Positions 1-9,081 of a stretch of DNA of 64,000 bases are shown piece by piece. Under the pieces are notes generated by a model. It was given only the letters and a program-made list of their open reading frames with translations, was not told where the DNA came from and searched no databases. Position 1 is the stretch's first letter. Each line of letters begins with the position of its first letter. The position numbers and the translations under genes are program-made. The DNA lies in NCBI RefSeq assembly GCF_026340305.1, contig NZ_JAPEPI010000002.1, forward strand, positions 806,001 to 870,000, read 5' to 3'. This DNA comes from Streptomyces sp. NBC_01381. Lineage in GTDB: Bacteria > Actinomycetota > Actinomycetes > Streptomycetales > Streptomycetaceae.

Positions 1-1
1 C

Positions 2-148
2 GCCTTCCTCGCCAAGCCCTTCGAGCCGAGTGAACTCGTCGGGATCGTACGGCAGTTGCTGGAGCGCGGCCGCGGCGGCGAAGCGCTCGGCGGCGACTGC
101 GCGGCCGGGACCGGAGAGGCCGAGCGCGCCGGCCGCACCGGCGGCTGA
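2..148 (+). CDS. Response regulator, C-terminal fragment (5' end outside window)
   Basis: The first bases read in frame as the end of a receiver domain. The residues AFLAKPF contain the conserved beta5 Lys-Pro pair (KPF) that closes the phospho-acceptor pocket of CheY-like domains. They are followed by the helix-5 sequence ELVGIVRQLLERG and a short Gly/Ala-rich tail ending in TGA. No DNA-binding domain follows, so this is either a stand-alone receiver protein or a protein with its output domain N-terminal to the window edge. The phosphorylation site lies upstream and cannot be seen. The call rests on about 25 informative residues. Confidence 0.6.
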   Translation, partial: AFLAKPFEPSELVGIVRQLLERGRGGEALGGDCAAGTGEAERAGRTGG

Positions 149-277
149 GCCGACCGCCCCGCGGGCCCTGTCGCGGAAGCCCGGCTACCCCAGAGACCCC
201 TACCCCCCGTCCACATCGCGGACCATCCGCCAAACCGGGTCGCGTCCCTACCCCCCTCCTCCCATACGCTTGTCCCC

Positions 278-1366
278 GTGACCCCCGTCGAGCTCTCCCG
301 TTCCGTGCTGCGCGCCATGCGCCGTGCCGTCGATGACGGTGAGCTTCGTGACGTGGGCATGCCCGAGCGGGTGATCGTCGAGCGGCCTCGGCCCGGGGGA
401 CGTGGGGATTACGCCACCAACGTCGCCCTCCAGGTCGCCCGCGCCGCCGGGCGGCCGCCGATGCAGGTAGCCGAGATTCTGTCCCCGCGACTCACCGCGG
501 AGCCCGGCATCGCCTCCATCGACATCACCGGGCCCGGCTTCCTCAACATCACCCTCACAGAGGGGGACGACACCGGCAGCAGCGGAGCGGCCCTCGTACG
601 CGACGTACGCGACCGCGGTGCCTGCTACGGGCACGTCCACCCCGACACCGGCGCCCGCCACCAGCTCCACTTCCCCCGCGAAGTCCGCGCCGCAGTCCTC
701 GCCGACACCCTCCGCCGCATCCTCCGCTCGCAGGGCGCCCTCGTCCGTGTCACCTGTGACGAGGCGCCCGATCCCGGCTGGACGACCGGCCTCGGGGTGC
801 GCGTCGACGCCCACGGGAAGCCTCCCGTCCCGCTCAACACGCTCCGTCCCGTCCCCGCCCCGCAGGACCCCACCCCCCTCGGCCGCGACGCCGCCCGCTG
901 GGCCCTGCTGTATCCGGCCGGGCACGACCGCCCCCGGATCGAGCCGGCCGAGCGGCACCTCGCCCAGCGCGAGAGCAATCCCCTCTTCCGCGTGCGGTAC
1001 GCGTACGCCCGTACCCGTGCCCTGAGCCGGAACGCCGAGGCCCTCGGGTTCGACGCCGCCCCCGGCGACGTGCAAGACGTGGAAGACGTGCAAGACGGAC
1101 AAGAAGCGCGAGACCTTCTCGACGCCATCGGTGACCACCCCCGCGTCCTCGCAGCCGCCGCCCGGCGTCACGCGCCCGACTGCCTCGCCCGGCACCTCGT
1201 CACCACCGCCGACGCCTTCCTCGCCTTTCAGCCCTCCGTCCTGCCGCGCGGTGACGAAAAACCCCTGGCCGCCCACCGTGCCCGGCTCGCGCTCGCCGAA
1301 GCCGCCGGGACGGTGCTCGCCGGTGGCCTGTCCCTGCTCGGCATCAGCGCACCAGAACATCTGTGA
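278..1366 (+). CDS. ArgRS-like protein lacking the catalytic core (Arg-tRNA synthetase N domain plus DALR domain)
   Basis: The 362-residue product matches the two RNA-binding ends of arginyl-tRNA synthetase. Residues 1-95 look like the ArgRS additive N-terminal domain (GDYATNVALQVARAAG, then GPGFLNITL). Residues 200-362 look like the DALR anticodon-binding domain (LGRDAARWALL, NPLFRVRYAYARTRAL, and a helical C-terminus). Normal ArgRS is about 550-590 residues. Here the class I Rossmann part is shrunk to about 100 residues: where HIGH should be the sequence reads QLHFPREVRAAVLADTL, and no KMSKS loop is visible. It is therefore unlikely to aminoacylate tRNA. It ends 16 bases before lysA and may be co-transcribed with it. 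It could be a tRNA-binding or regulatory relic; its function is unknown. Confidence 0.8.
   Translation: MTPVELSRSVLRAMRRAVDDGELRDVGMPERVIVERPRPGGRGDYATNVALQVARAAGRPPMQVAEILSPRLTAEPGIASIDITGPGFLNITLTEGDDTGSSGAALVRDVRDRGACYGHVHPDTGARHQLHFPREVRAAVLADTLRRILRSQGALVRVTCDEAPDPGWTTGLGVRVDAHGKPPVPLNTLRPVPAPQDPTPLGRDAARWALLYPAGHDRPRIEPAERHLAQRESNPLFRVRYAYARTRALSRNAEALGFDAAPGDVQDVEDVQDGQEARDLLDAIGDHPRVLAAAARRHAPDCLARHLVTTADAFLAFQPSVLPRGDEKPLAAHRARLALAEAAGTVLAGGLSLLGISAPEHL
1067..1102 (+). repeat. Four 9-bp tandem units inside the ArgRS-like gene
   Basis: GACGTGCAA, GACGTGGAA, GACGTGCAA and GACGGACAA follow each other in frame, encoding Asp-Val-Gln, Asp-Val-Glu, Asp-Val-Gln and Asp-Gly-Gln. They sit in a loop of the DALR domain. 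The pattern suggests slippage expansion in a region under weak constraint. Confidence 0.8.
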
Positions 1367-1382
1367 GAGAGACGACCGCGAC

Positions 1383-2774
1383 ATGAGCCGTTCCGCACAC
1401 CCCGCCGGGCCCCGCCACGCCGACGTACTGCCCGAAGGGCACTACACCGCGCCGCCCGCCGATCTGAACTCCCTCGACCCGAAGGTCTGGGCGCAGACCG
1501 TCACCCGCGACGCGGACGGTGTCGCCACCGTCGGCGGCATCGAAGTGACCCGGCTCGCCGAGGAGTTCGGCACCCCCGCCTACTTCCTCGACGAGGCCGA
1601 CTTCCGCGCCCGCTGCCACGCCTGGCGCGGTGCTTTCGGAACCGACGCCGACGTCTTCTACGCCGGCAAGGCTTTCCTCTCGCGTGCCGTCGTGCGCTGG
1701 CTGCACGAAGAAGGGCTCAACCTCGACGTCTGTTCCGGGGGCGAGCTCACCACCGCCCTCGACGCCGGGATGCCCGCCGACCGCATCGCCTTCCACGGCA
1801 ACAACAAGAGTGAAGAGGAGATCGAGCGGGCCATCTCCGTCGGAGTGGGGCGCATCGTGCTCGACTCCTTCCAGGAGATCGTTCGGGTCGCGCACATCGC
1901 CGAGCGGCTCGGCAAGCGGCAGCCCGTACAGATCCGCGTCACCGTCGGCGTGGAAGCGCACACCCACGAATTCATCGCCACCGCCCATGAGGACCAGAAG
2001 TTCGGCATCGCCCTCGCGGGAGGACAGGCCGCCGAGGCCGTGCGCCGCGCGCTGCGGCTGGATGGGCTCGAGCTCATCGGCGTACACAGCCACATCGGGT
2101 CGCAGATCTTCGACATGGCGGGCTTTGAGGTCTCCGCCCGTCGTGTCGTGCAGCTGCTTGCCGAGATCCGTGACGAGCACGGTGTCGAGCTTCCCGAGAT
2201 CGACCTCGGCGGCGGGCTCGGCATCGCGTACACCTCCGACGACGACCCGCGCGAGCCGCACGAGATCGCCAAGGCGCTGAGCGAGATCGTCACGCGTGAG
2301 TGCGAGGCCGCCGATCTCCGCACTCCTCGTATCTCCGTCGAGCCGGGGCGCGCCATCGTCGGGCCGACCGCCTTCACGCTGTACGAGGTCGGCACGGTCA
2401 AGCCGCTCGAGGGTCTGCGTACGTACGTCTCCGTCGACGGCGGCATGTCCGACAACATCCGCACCGCGCTCTACGACGCCGAGTACAGCGTCGCCCTGGT
2501 GTCGCGCGAGTCCGACGCCGAGCCCATGCTCGTACGCGTCGTGGGCAAGCACTGCGAGAGCGGCGACATCGTGGTGAAGGACGCTTTCCTCCCCGCCGAC
2601 CTGGCTCCCGGCGATCTGATCGCCGTGCCCGCGACCGGCGCGTACTGCCGTTCCATGGCGAGCAACTACAACCACGCGCTCCGTCCGCCGGTCGTCGCGG
2701 TCAAGAATGGTGCGGCGCGCGTAATCGTCCGGCGCGAGACGGAGGAAGATCTCCTGCGTCTCGATGTCGGGTAA
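1383..2774 (+). CDS. lysA: Diaminopimelate decarboxylase
   Basis: This PLP enzyme makes L-lysine from meso-diaminopimelate, the last step of lysine synthesis. The 463-residue product has the family's alanine-racemase-like barrel: the Schiff-base lysine lies in DVFYAGKAF (K96), followed by HSHIGSQI and the phosphate-binding loop LGGGLG. SVEPGRAIVG supplies substrate contacts. The C-terminal beta domain carries the KHCESGD motif with the active-site cysteine and the family-typical YNHALRPP region. The ATG was chosen because it starts 16 bases after the previous stop and matches the usual N-terminal length; the longer reading frame upstream overlaps the ArgRS-like gene. It is followed 96 bases later by hom, linking the lysine and threonine branches. 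Confidence 0.97.
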   Translation: MSRSAHPAGPRHADVLPEGHYTAPPADLNSLDPKVWAQTVTRDADGVATVGGIEVTRLAEEFGTPAYFLDEADFRARCHAWRGAFGTDADVFYAGKAFLSRAVVRWLHEEGLNLDVCSGGELTTALDAGMPADRIAFHGNNKSEEEIERAISVGVGRIVLDSFQEIVRVAHIAERLGKRQPVQIRVTVGVEAHTHEFIATAHEDQKFGIALAGGQAAEAVRRALRLDGLELIGVHSHIGSQIFDMAGFEVSARRVVQLLAEIRDEHGVELPEIDLGGGLGIAYTSDDDPREPHEIAKALSEIVTRECEAADLRTPRISVEPGRAIVGPTAFTLYEVGTVKPLEGLRTYVSVDGGMSDNIRTALYDAEYSVALVSRESDAEPMLVRVVGKHCESGDIVVKDAFLPADLAPGDLIAVPATGAYCRSMASNYNHALRPPVVAVKNGAARVIVRRETEEDLLRLDVG

Positions 2775-2870
2775 TGAAATAGATGTCTCATGATTCGGAC
2801 AGGGGATAGAAACTCCGGTCCGGTGGGTGAGACTGGTCCCATCGTTTAGATGTATGAGAAGTGAGGTCGG

Positions 2871-4163
2871 ATGATGCGTAAGCGTCCGCTGAAGGTGGCG
2901 CTGCTGGGCTGTGGGGTTGTCGGCTCAGAGGTGGCGCGCATCATGACGACGCACGCCGACGACCTCACAGCCAGGATCGGCGCCCCGGTGGAACTCGCCG
3001 GGGTCGCCGTCCGCCGTCCCTCGAAGGTGCGCGAGGGAATCGACCCCTCCCTCATCACCACCGACGCGACCGCGCTGGTCAAACGGGGCGACATCGACGT
3101 CATCGTCGAGGTCATCGGAGGGATCGAGCCCGCCCGGACCCTCATCACCACCGCCTTCGAGCACGGCGCGTCCGTCGTCTCGGCGAACAAGGCCCTCATC
3201 GCCCAGGACGGTGCCGCGCTGCACGCCGCCGCCGAGGAGCACGGGCGGGATCTCTATTACGAGGCCGCCGTCGCCGGCGCGATTCCGCTGATCCGGCCGC
3301 TGCGCGAGTCCCTCGTCGGCGACAAGGTCAACCGGGTCCTCGGGATCGTCAACGGGACCACGAACTTCATCCTTGACGCGATGGACACGACCGGGGCCGG
3401 TTACCAGGAAGCCCTCGACGAGGCCACCGCTCTCGGGTACGCAGAGGCCGACCCGACCGCCGACGTCGAGGGCTTCGACGCCGCCGCCAAGGCCGCGATC
3501 CTCGCCGGAATCGCCTTCCACACGCGCGTGCGGCTCGACGACGTCTACCGCGAGGGCATGACCGAGGTGACCGCCGCCGACTTCGCCTCCGCGAAGCGCA
3601 TGGGCTGCACCATCAAGCTGCTCGCCATCTGTGAGCGGGCCGCGGACGGCGAGTCCGTCACCGCGCGCGTGCATCCCGCGATGATTCCGCTCAGCCATCC
3701 GCTGGCGTCCGTGCGCGAGGCGTACAACGCCGTCTTCGTGGAGGCCGAGGCCGCCGGTCAGCTCATGTTCTACGGGCCCGGCGCGGGCGGCTCGCCCACC
3801 GCGTCGGCCGTGCTCGGCGACCTCGTCGCCGTCTGCCGGAACAAGCTCGGCGAGGCCACCGGGCCCGGCGAGTCCGCGTACACCCAGCTGCCCGTGAGCT
3901 CCATGGGCGAGGTCGTCACGCGGTACCACATCAGCCTCGACGTGGCCGACAAGCCGGGTGTCCTCGCCCAGGTCGCGACGGTCTTCGCCGAGCACGGCGT
4001 ATCGATCGATACGGTCCGTCAGACGGGCAAGGACGGCGAGGCATCCCTCGTCGTCGTCACCCACCGGGCACCCGACGCCGCGCTCAGCGGCACGGTCGAG
4101 GCGCTGCGGAATCTCGACACCGTGCGTGGTGTCGCGAGCATCATGCGGGTTGAAGGAGAGTAA
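2871..4163 (+). CDS. hom: Homoserine dehydrogenase
   Basis: It reduces aspartate semialdehyde to homoserine with NAD(P)H, the entry to threonine, methionine and isoleucine. The 430-residue protein has an N-terminal Rossmann motif (LLGCGVVGSEVAR, residues 9-21), the catalytic domain with SANKALIAQ and VNGTTNFIL, and a C-terminal ACT domain from about residue 350 (YHISLDVADKPGVLAQV). The ACT domain is the usual threonine-feedback site in Gram-positive homologues. GAGG lies 4 bases before the first of two adjacent ATGs, so the start could be either. thrC follows after six bases, consistent with a hom-thrC operon. Confidence 0.97.
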   Translation: MMRKRPLKVALLGCGVVGSEVARIMTTHADDLTARIGAPVELAGVAVRRPSKVREGIDPSLITTDATALVKRGDIDVIVEVIGGIEPARTLITTAFEHGASVVSANKALIAQDGAALHAAAEEHGRDLYYEAAVAGAIPLIRPLRESLVGDKVNRVLGIVNGTTNFILDAMDTTGAGYQEALDEATALGYAEADPTADVEGFDAAAKAAILAGIAFHTRVRLDDVYREGMTEVTAADFASAKRMGCTIKLLAICERAADGESVTARVHPAMIPLSHPLASVREAYNAVFVEAEAAGQLMFYGPGAGGSPTASAVLGDLVAVCRNKLGEATGPGESAYTQLPVSSMGEVVTRYHISLDVADKPGVLAQVATVFAEHGVSIDTVRQTGKDGEASLVVVTHRAPDAALSGTVEALRNLDTVRGVASIMRVEGE

Positions 4164-4169
4164 CCAGCA

Positions 4170-5228
4170 ATGACCCACCAGTGGCGCGGAATCATCGAGG
4201 AGTACCGGGACCGTCTCCCCGTCTCCGACACGACGCCGGTCGTGACGCTCCGCGAGGGCGGCACGCCGCTCGTGCCCGCGCAGGTGCTCTCCGAGCGCAC
4301 GGGCTGCGAGGTCCATCTCAAGGTCGAGGGCGCCAACCCGACCGGGTCCTTCAAGGACCGCGGCATGACGATGGCGATCACGAAGGCCAAGGAGGAGGGC
4401 GCCAAGGCCGTCATCTGCGCCTCCACCGGCAACACGTCCGCCTCCGCGGCCGCCTATGCCGTACGCGCCGGAATGGTCTGTGCGGTCCTGGTGCCGCAGG
4501 GCAAGATCGCGCTCGGCAAGATGGGCCAGGCGCTCGTCTACGGCTCGAAGATCCTTCAGGTCGACGGGAACTTCGACGACTGCCTGAACCTCGCCCGCGC
4601 CCTCTCCGAGAACTACCCGGTGGCGCTGGTCAATTCGGTCAACCCGTTCCGCATCGAGGGCCAGAAGACCGCCTCGTTCGAGATCGTCGACGCGCTCGGC
4701 GACGCCCCGGACATCCATGTCCTTCCCGTCGGCAACGCCGGCAACATCACGGCCTACTGGAAGGGCTACAAGGAGTACGCCGCCGACTCGGTGTCGACGC
4801 ACACTCCCCGGATGTGGGGCTTCCAGGCCTCGGGCTCGGCGCCCATCGTGCGCGGCGAGGTCGTCAAGGACCCGTCCACCATCGCCACCGCGATTCGCAT
4901 CGGCAACCCCGCGTCCTGGGACTTCGCCCTTGCCGCGCGCGACGAGTCGGGCGGCTTCATCGACGAGGTGACGGACCGTGAGATCCTGCGCGCCTACAAG
5001 CTGTTGGCGTCCCAGGAGGGTGTCTTCGTCGAGCCCGCGTCGGCTGCTTCGGTCGCCGGTCTCCTGAAGGCCGCCGAGCAGGGCAAGGTCGACAAGGGCC
5101 AGAAGATCGTCTGCACGGTCACCGGAAACGGCCTGAAGGACCCCGACTGGGCCGTCGCCGGCGCCCCGCAGCCGGTCACCGTGCCGGTCGACGCGGCCAC
5201 CGCCGCCGAGCGCCTCGGTCTGGCATAA
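4170..5228 (+). CDS. thrC: Threonine synthase
   Basis: This PLP-dependent enzyme converts O-phosphohomoserine to threonine. The 352-residue length fits the short bacterial class. The PLP lysine is K62 in NPTGSFKDRGM. CASTGNTSASAAAYA forms the substrate loop, and the glycine-rich phosphate cup of PLP is in LPVGNAGNITAYWKGY. The C-terminal TGNGLKDP motif is also typical. It starts six bases after hom with AGGAG upstream. The kinase gene thrB is separated from it by 226 bases and may have its own promoter: TAGGCT near 5333 resembles a -10 box, though I see no matching -35. Confidence 0.97.
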   Translation: MTHQWRGIIEEYRDRLPVSDTTPVVTLREGGTPLVPAQVLSERTGCEVHLKVEGANPTGSFKDRGMTMAITKAKEEGAKAVICASTGNTSASAAAYAVRAGMVCAVLVPQGKIALGKMGQALVYGSKILQVDGNFDDCLNLARALSENYPVALVNSVNPFRIEGQKTASFEIVDALGDAPDIHVLPVGNAGNITAYWKGYKEYAADSVSTHTPRMWGFQASGSAPIVRGEVVKDPSTIATAIRIGNPASWDFALAARDESGGFIDEVTDREILRAYKLLASQEGVFVEPASAASVAGLLKAAEQGKVDKGQKIVCTVTGNGLKDPDWAVAGAPQPVTVPVDAATAAERLGLA

Positions 5229-5454
5229 CCCCGGGGAAAACCCGCAACTCCCCACAGGGGGTGCACAGGGGGCTTACAGCACGCATCGTGCGCCTCCTGT
5301 GCGCCCTATGTCGCCACAGAACCTTCCTTCGATAGGCTGTACCCAACCCGCCCCGCCGCATATGCCGCGGTGCCGCCGTGTATCGGCCTCCGGGTACTGC
5401 CTCACATGTGGCAAGTCCTCCAAAAGATCGCAGCTCAAGGAGAGTCATCGAGCG

Positions 5455-6372
5455 ATGGCCGGTCCCGCGTTCCGCGCCGCCGCCGTCCGGGTGCGCGTCC
5501 CCGCCACCAGCGCCAACCTCGGGCCGGGCTTCGACGCCCTCGGCCTGTCGCTGGGGCTGTACGACGACGTCGTCGTCCGGGTGGCCGACTCCGGACTGAA
5601 CATCGACATCGCAGGTGAGGGCAGCGAGACGCTCCCGCGCGACGAGTCGCATCTGCTTGTACGTTCCCTGCGTACCGCCTTCGACCTGCTCGGCGGACAG
5701 CCGCGCGGGCTCGAAATCGTCTGCGCCAACCGCATTCCGCACGGCCGGGGCCTCGGCTCGTCGTCCGCGGCCATCTGCGCCGGAATCGTCGCCGCGCGCG
5801 CCGTGACGATAGGCGGTGACGCCCGGCTCGACGACAACGCCCTGCTTGAGCTCGCCACCGAGATCGAGGGCCACCCCGACAACGTCGCCGCCTGTCTGCT
5901 CGGCGGCTTCACGCTCTCCTGGATGGACGGGGGAGCGGCGCGGGCGATCAGGATGGACCCCGCCGATTCCATCGTTCCGGTGGTTTTCGTACCGGGAAAG
6001 CCGGTCCTCACCGAGACCGCGCGCGGACTGCTCCCGCGCACCGTCCCCCATGTGGACGCGGCCGCCAACGCGGGCCGGGCCGCCCTGCTCGTCGAGGCGC
6101 TGACCAGGCGCCCCGAGCTGCTGCTCCCCGCCACCGAGGACCGCCTCCACCAGGAGTACCGCGCACCCGCCATGCCGGAGAGCGCCGCCCTGGTGGACCG
6201 ACTGCGGGCGGACGGCGTCCCCGCGATGATTTCCGGCGCGGGACCCACGGTCCTCGCGCTGGCCGATGAGAGTACGGCCGACAAGGTCGCACGCCTCGCG
6301 GGCGAGGGCTGGGCGGCCAACCGTCTGGCGCTCGACGCGACCGGGGCGAGCGTGCTGCCGCTCGCGCCTTGA
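5455..6372 (+). CDS. thrB: Homoserine kinase (GHMP family)
   Basis: It phosphorylates homoserine using ATP and supplies ThrC. Its 305 residues show the three GHMP kinase motifs: VPATSANLGPGFD near the N-terminus, the ATP loop PHGRGLGSSSAAICAG around residues 95-110, and a C-terminal SGAGPTVLAL. The ATG was chosen because AAGGAGAG lies 9 bases upstream and the next residues begin the GHMP fold directly; an upstream in-frame extension of 52 codons has no family resemblance. It is the last gene of the hom-thrC-thrB group. A 382-base gap follows before rho. Confidence 0.96.
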   Translation: MAGPAFRAAAVRVRVPATSANLGPGFDALGLSLGLYDDVVVRVADSGLNIDIAGEGSETLPRDESHLLVRSLRTAFDLLGGQPRGLEIVCANRIPHGRGLGSSSAAICAGIVAARAVTIGGDARLDDNALLELATEIEGHPDNVAACLLGGFTLSWMDGGAARAIRMDPADSIVPVVFVPGKPVLTETARGLLPRTVPHVDAAANAGRAALLVEALTRRPELLLPATEDRLHQEYRAPAMPESAALVDRLRADGVPAMISGAGPTVLALADESTADKVARLAGEGWAANRLALDATGASVLPLAP

Positions 6373-6754
6373 CGCAGTGACCTCCGGGTAACCGGATTTG
6401 GAGAGGGGGAATGTTTGTTGGATCCGGTAGTGTTAACCTCAAGTCTGCACCCGACCCCACCATGGCGAGGTGCTTCGTGTCCCCGTCCGGGACATCCATC
6501 CTTCCGGGAGCCTCCCAAACTGCTTCGTGCCTTGCACTGAGCAGTGCCGAGCACGCTCCGGAACCGGCGTGACCGAGCCGAGTGACACCGCACATCAGTG
6601 GCACCTCACCGGGACTCGCCATCACCAGTGAATTCTTCCGCCGCGCATTGGCGGACCACCGCCCCGGCCAGGTCCACACACCAAAGGACCGCCGGACAGC
6701 ACAACCGGTCGCCGAGCCAGACAGGCCGACGTCCGCTCCAGGGAAGGACCCTTC
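6373..6754 (+). other. Long intergenic leader between thrB and rho
   Basis: These 382 bases hold no convincing ORF. A likely promoter zone lies at 6401-6440 and the rest is probably the 5' untranslated leader of rho, ending in GGGAAGGA ahead of the GTG start. Long rho leaders are a known place for autogenous attenuation in other bacteria. I see no clear intrinsic terminator, but the pyrimidine-rich, C-rich stretch at 6440-6540 would be compatible with Rho loading. Nothing else is recognised. Confidence 0.5.
6408..6434 (+). promoter_or_regulatory. Possible SigR-type promoter upstream of rho
   Basis: GGAAT (6408-6412) is followed after 19 bases by GTT (6432-6434). The Streptomyces SigR consensus is GGAAT-N18-GTT, so this is one base too long. 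It is weaker than the exact match upstream of rpmE and could be chance. Confidence 0.3.
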
Positions 6755-8767
6755 GTGAGCGACACCACCGATCTGATGGGCGTGACTGCCGACACGCCCG
6801 CCACGGACGCCTCTGCGGCGCCTGCCACCGGTGCTTCGGCCGGGTCCCGGCGGCGCCGCGGCACCGGCCTCGAGGGCATGGTGCTGGCGGAACTGCAGCA
6901 GGTCGCATCCGGCCTCGGTATCAAGGGCACTGCGCGGATGCGCAAGAGCCAGCTGATCGAGGTCATCAAGGAGGCGCAGGCGGGAGGGGGCGCCCCCGCG
7001 AAGAGTGCCGCGCCGTCCTCGGCCGATGCCGAGACCAAGCCGAAGCGCCGCGCGACCTCCAAGGCCCGTACGGGCGAGGACGCGGCGGCCGGCGGCGGCA
7101 AGTCGAGCAAGGCCGACAAGGCCGAGAAGACGGAGCAGGCTTCGGGCGGCAAGGCCGAAGAGGCCGTCGCCCAGCAGCAGATCGACATCCCGGGCCAGCC
7201 CGCGGGTGCCGACAAGGGCGAGCGCCGGCGTCGCCGCGCCACCGCCGACGCGGGCAGCCCCGAGACCGTCACCGCCGAGGCGAAGGCCGAGCCGAAGCAG
7301 GACGCGCAGCCCGAGTCCCGCGGCGACGGCTCCGGTGAGGGCGCCGAGGGCCGTCGTGACCGTCAGGGCCGCGACCGCCAGGGCCGTGGCCGCGACCGTG
7401 ACCGCCGTGGTGGCAACAAGGGCGACGACCAGCAGGGCGGTGGCCGTCAGGACCGCCAGCAGGGTGGCGGCCGTCAGGACCGCAAGGAGCGGGACAACGG
7501 CCCGCAGGACGACTTCGACGACGAGGCGGGCGGCCGTCGCGGGCGTCGCGGCCGGTACCGCGACCGCCGTGGCCGCCGTGGCCGCGACGAGTTCGGCGCC
7601 AACGAGCCGCAGGTCTCCGAGGACGACGTACTGATCCCCGTCGCGGGCATCCTGGACATCCTCGACAACTACGCGTTCATTCGTACGTCGGGCTACCTGC
7701 CCGGACCGAACGACGTGTACGTGTCGCTCGCCCAGGTCCGTAAGAACGGTCTGCGCAAGGGCGACCACGTCACCGGCGCGGTCCGTCAGCCCAAGGACGG
7801 CGAGCGCCGCGAGAAGTTCAACGCGCTCGTACGCCTCGACTCGGCGAACGGCATGGCGGCCGAATCCGGGCGCGGGCGACCGGAGTTCAACAAGCTGACG
7901 CCCCTTTACCCGCAGGACCGGCTCCGTCTGGAGACCGACCCGGGCATCCTGACCACCCGCATCATCGACCTCGTGTCGCCGATCGGTAAGGGTCAGCGAG
8001 GGCTGATCGTGGCCCCGCCGAAGACCGGCAAGACCATGATCATGCAGGCGGTCGCCAACGCGATCACCACCAACAGCCCCGAGTGCCACCTGATGGTCGT
8101 CCTGGTCGACGAGCGTCCGGAAGAGGTCACCGACATGCAGCGGTCGGTGAAGGGCGAGGTCATCTCCTCGACCTTCGACCGTCCCGCCGAGGACCACACC
8201 ACCGTCGCCGAGCTGGCCATCGAGCGCGCCAAGCGTCTCGTCGAGCTGGGTCACGACGTGGTCGTCCTGCTCGACTCCATCACCCGCCTCGGCCGTGCGT
8301 ACAACCTCGCGGCCCCGGCGTCCGGGCGCATCCTGTCCGGTGGTGTCGACTCGACCGCGCTCTACCCGCCGAAGCGCTTCTTCGGTGCGGCGCGCAACAT
8401 CGAGGACGGCGGCTCGCTGACCATCCTGGCCACCGCGCTCGTCGACACCGGTTCGCGCATGGACGAGGTGATCTTCGAGGAGTTCAAGGGCACCGGCAAC
8501 ATGGAGCTCAAGCTCGACCGGAAGCTCTCGGACAAGCGCATCTTCCCGGCGGTGGACGTCGACGCGTCCTCCACCCGTAAGGAAGAGATCCTGCTCAACA
8601 GCGAAGAGCTGGCGATCGTCTGGAAGCTGCGCCGGGTGCTGCACGCCCTCGACTCGCAGCAGGCCATCGAGCTGCTTCTCGACAAGATGAAGCAGACGAA
8701 GTCGAACGCCGAGTTCCTGATGCAGATCGCGAAGACGACGCCGACGCCGGGCAACGGCAACGACTAG
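6755..8767 (+). CDS. rho: Transcription termination factor Rho
   Basis: Rho is the hexameric RNA-dependent ATPase and helicase that releases transcripts. The 670-residue actinobacterial form is much longer than the roughly 420-residue E. coli protein because of a large insert. Residues 1-70 carry the Rho N-terminal SAP-like helices (LAELQQVASGLGI, MRKSQLIEVIKE). Residues 80-290 are a low-complexity Arg/Gly/Asp/Gln-rich region (repeats such as GGRQDRQQGGGRQDR). Then come the CSD RNA-binding fold (GILDILDNYAFIRTSGYLPG) and the ATPase core with Walker A APPKTGKT near residue 420 and Walker B VVLLDSITRLGRAYN. GTG start with GGGAAGGA 6 bases upstream. It is monocistronic by appearance, ending in a strong terminator. 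The insert is expected to add RNA binding. Confidence 0.97.
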   Translation: MSDTTDLMGVTADTPATDASAAPATGASAGSRRRRGTGLEGMVLAELQQVASGLGIKGTARMRKSQLIEVIKEAQAGGGAPAKSAAPSSADAETKPKRRATSKARTGEDAAAGGGKSSKADKAEKTEQASGGKAEEAVAQQQIDIPGQPAGADKGERRRRRATADAGSPETVTAEAKAEPKQDAQPESRGDGSGEGAEGRRDRQGRDRQGRGRDRDRRGGNKGDDQQGGGRQDRQQGGGRQDRKERDNGPQDDFDDEAGGRRGRRGRYRDRRGRRGRDEFGANEPQVSEDDVLIPVAGILDILDNYAFIRTSGYLPGPNDVYVSLAQVRKNGLRKGDHVTGAVRQPKDGERREKFNALVRLDSANGMAAESGRGRPEFNKLTPLYPQDRLRLETDPGILTTRIIDLVSPIGKGQRGLIVAPPKTGKTMIMQAVANAITTNSPECHLMVVLVDERPEEVTDMQRSVKGEVISSTFDRPAEDHTTVAELAIERAKRLVELGHDVVVLLDSITRLGRAYNLAAPASGRILSGGVDSTALYPPKRFFGAARNIEDGGSLTILATALVDTGSRMDEVIFEEFKGTGNMELKLDRKLSDKRIFPAVDVDASSTRKEEILLNSEELAIVWKLRRVLHALDSQQAIELLLDKMKQTKSNAEFLMQIAKTTPTPGNGND

Positions 8768-8787
8768 TCACAGCGAACAGCACCACC

Positions 8788-8826
8788 AAAGGGCCGCCCC
8801 CGTCATCCGACGGGGGCGGCCCTTTT
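8788..8826 (+). terminator. Intrinsic terminator of rho
   Basis: A 17-bp stem (AAGGGCCGCCCCCGTC paired with GACGGGGGCGGCCCTT) closes a 4-base loop and ends in TTTT. It begins 20 bases after the rho stop. Confidence 0.9.
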
Positions 8827-8980
8827 GCCTGCCGAGAGACCTTGGCCACACACATAAGAGATTCTTACGGTCACGGGCAGTAGCCCCGGCGCCGACGAAA
8901 TCGCAGGTGAGAAGCTGGAAGGGCGGGTTCGGAGTGCACGGTGGGTCACCGGTGTGCGCCAGGGGCGCCCACAGGGCGCT

Positions 8981-9005
8981 GTGCAACCCTTCAGGCGGTT
9001 TGCAC
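8981..9005. promoter_or_regulatory. Inverted repeat upstream of the LCP gene
   Basis: GTGCAA and TTGCAC form a perfect 6-bp inverted repeat with 13 bases between them, and CC/GG pairs extend it. It is 77 bases before the start of the LytR-CpsA-Psr gene, a sensible operator distance. No regulator is identified. Confidence 0.3.
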
Positions 9006-9081
9006 GTCTGACAAATGACGCCACAACCACGCCTGACCCTGAAAGCAGGGGGTAACCGACCCGACGAGGACTGAGGAGCAC

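Noticed and set aside
1131..1382. Longer start for lysA overlapping the ArgRS-like gene
   Set aside because: The additional 84 codons are Pro/Ser/Thr-rich and unrelated to DAP decarboxylase; the ATG at 1383 matches the family.
2925..5255. 776-codon minus-strand ORF opposite hom and thrC
   Set aside because: High GC keeps the antisense frame open; the product has Asp/Arg/Gly/Leu composition without motifs, while both sense genes are certain.
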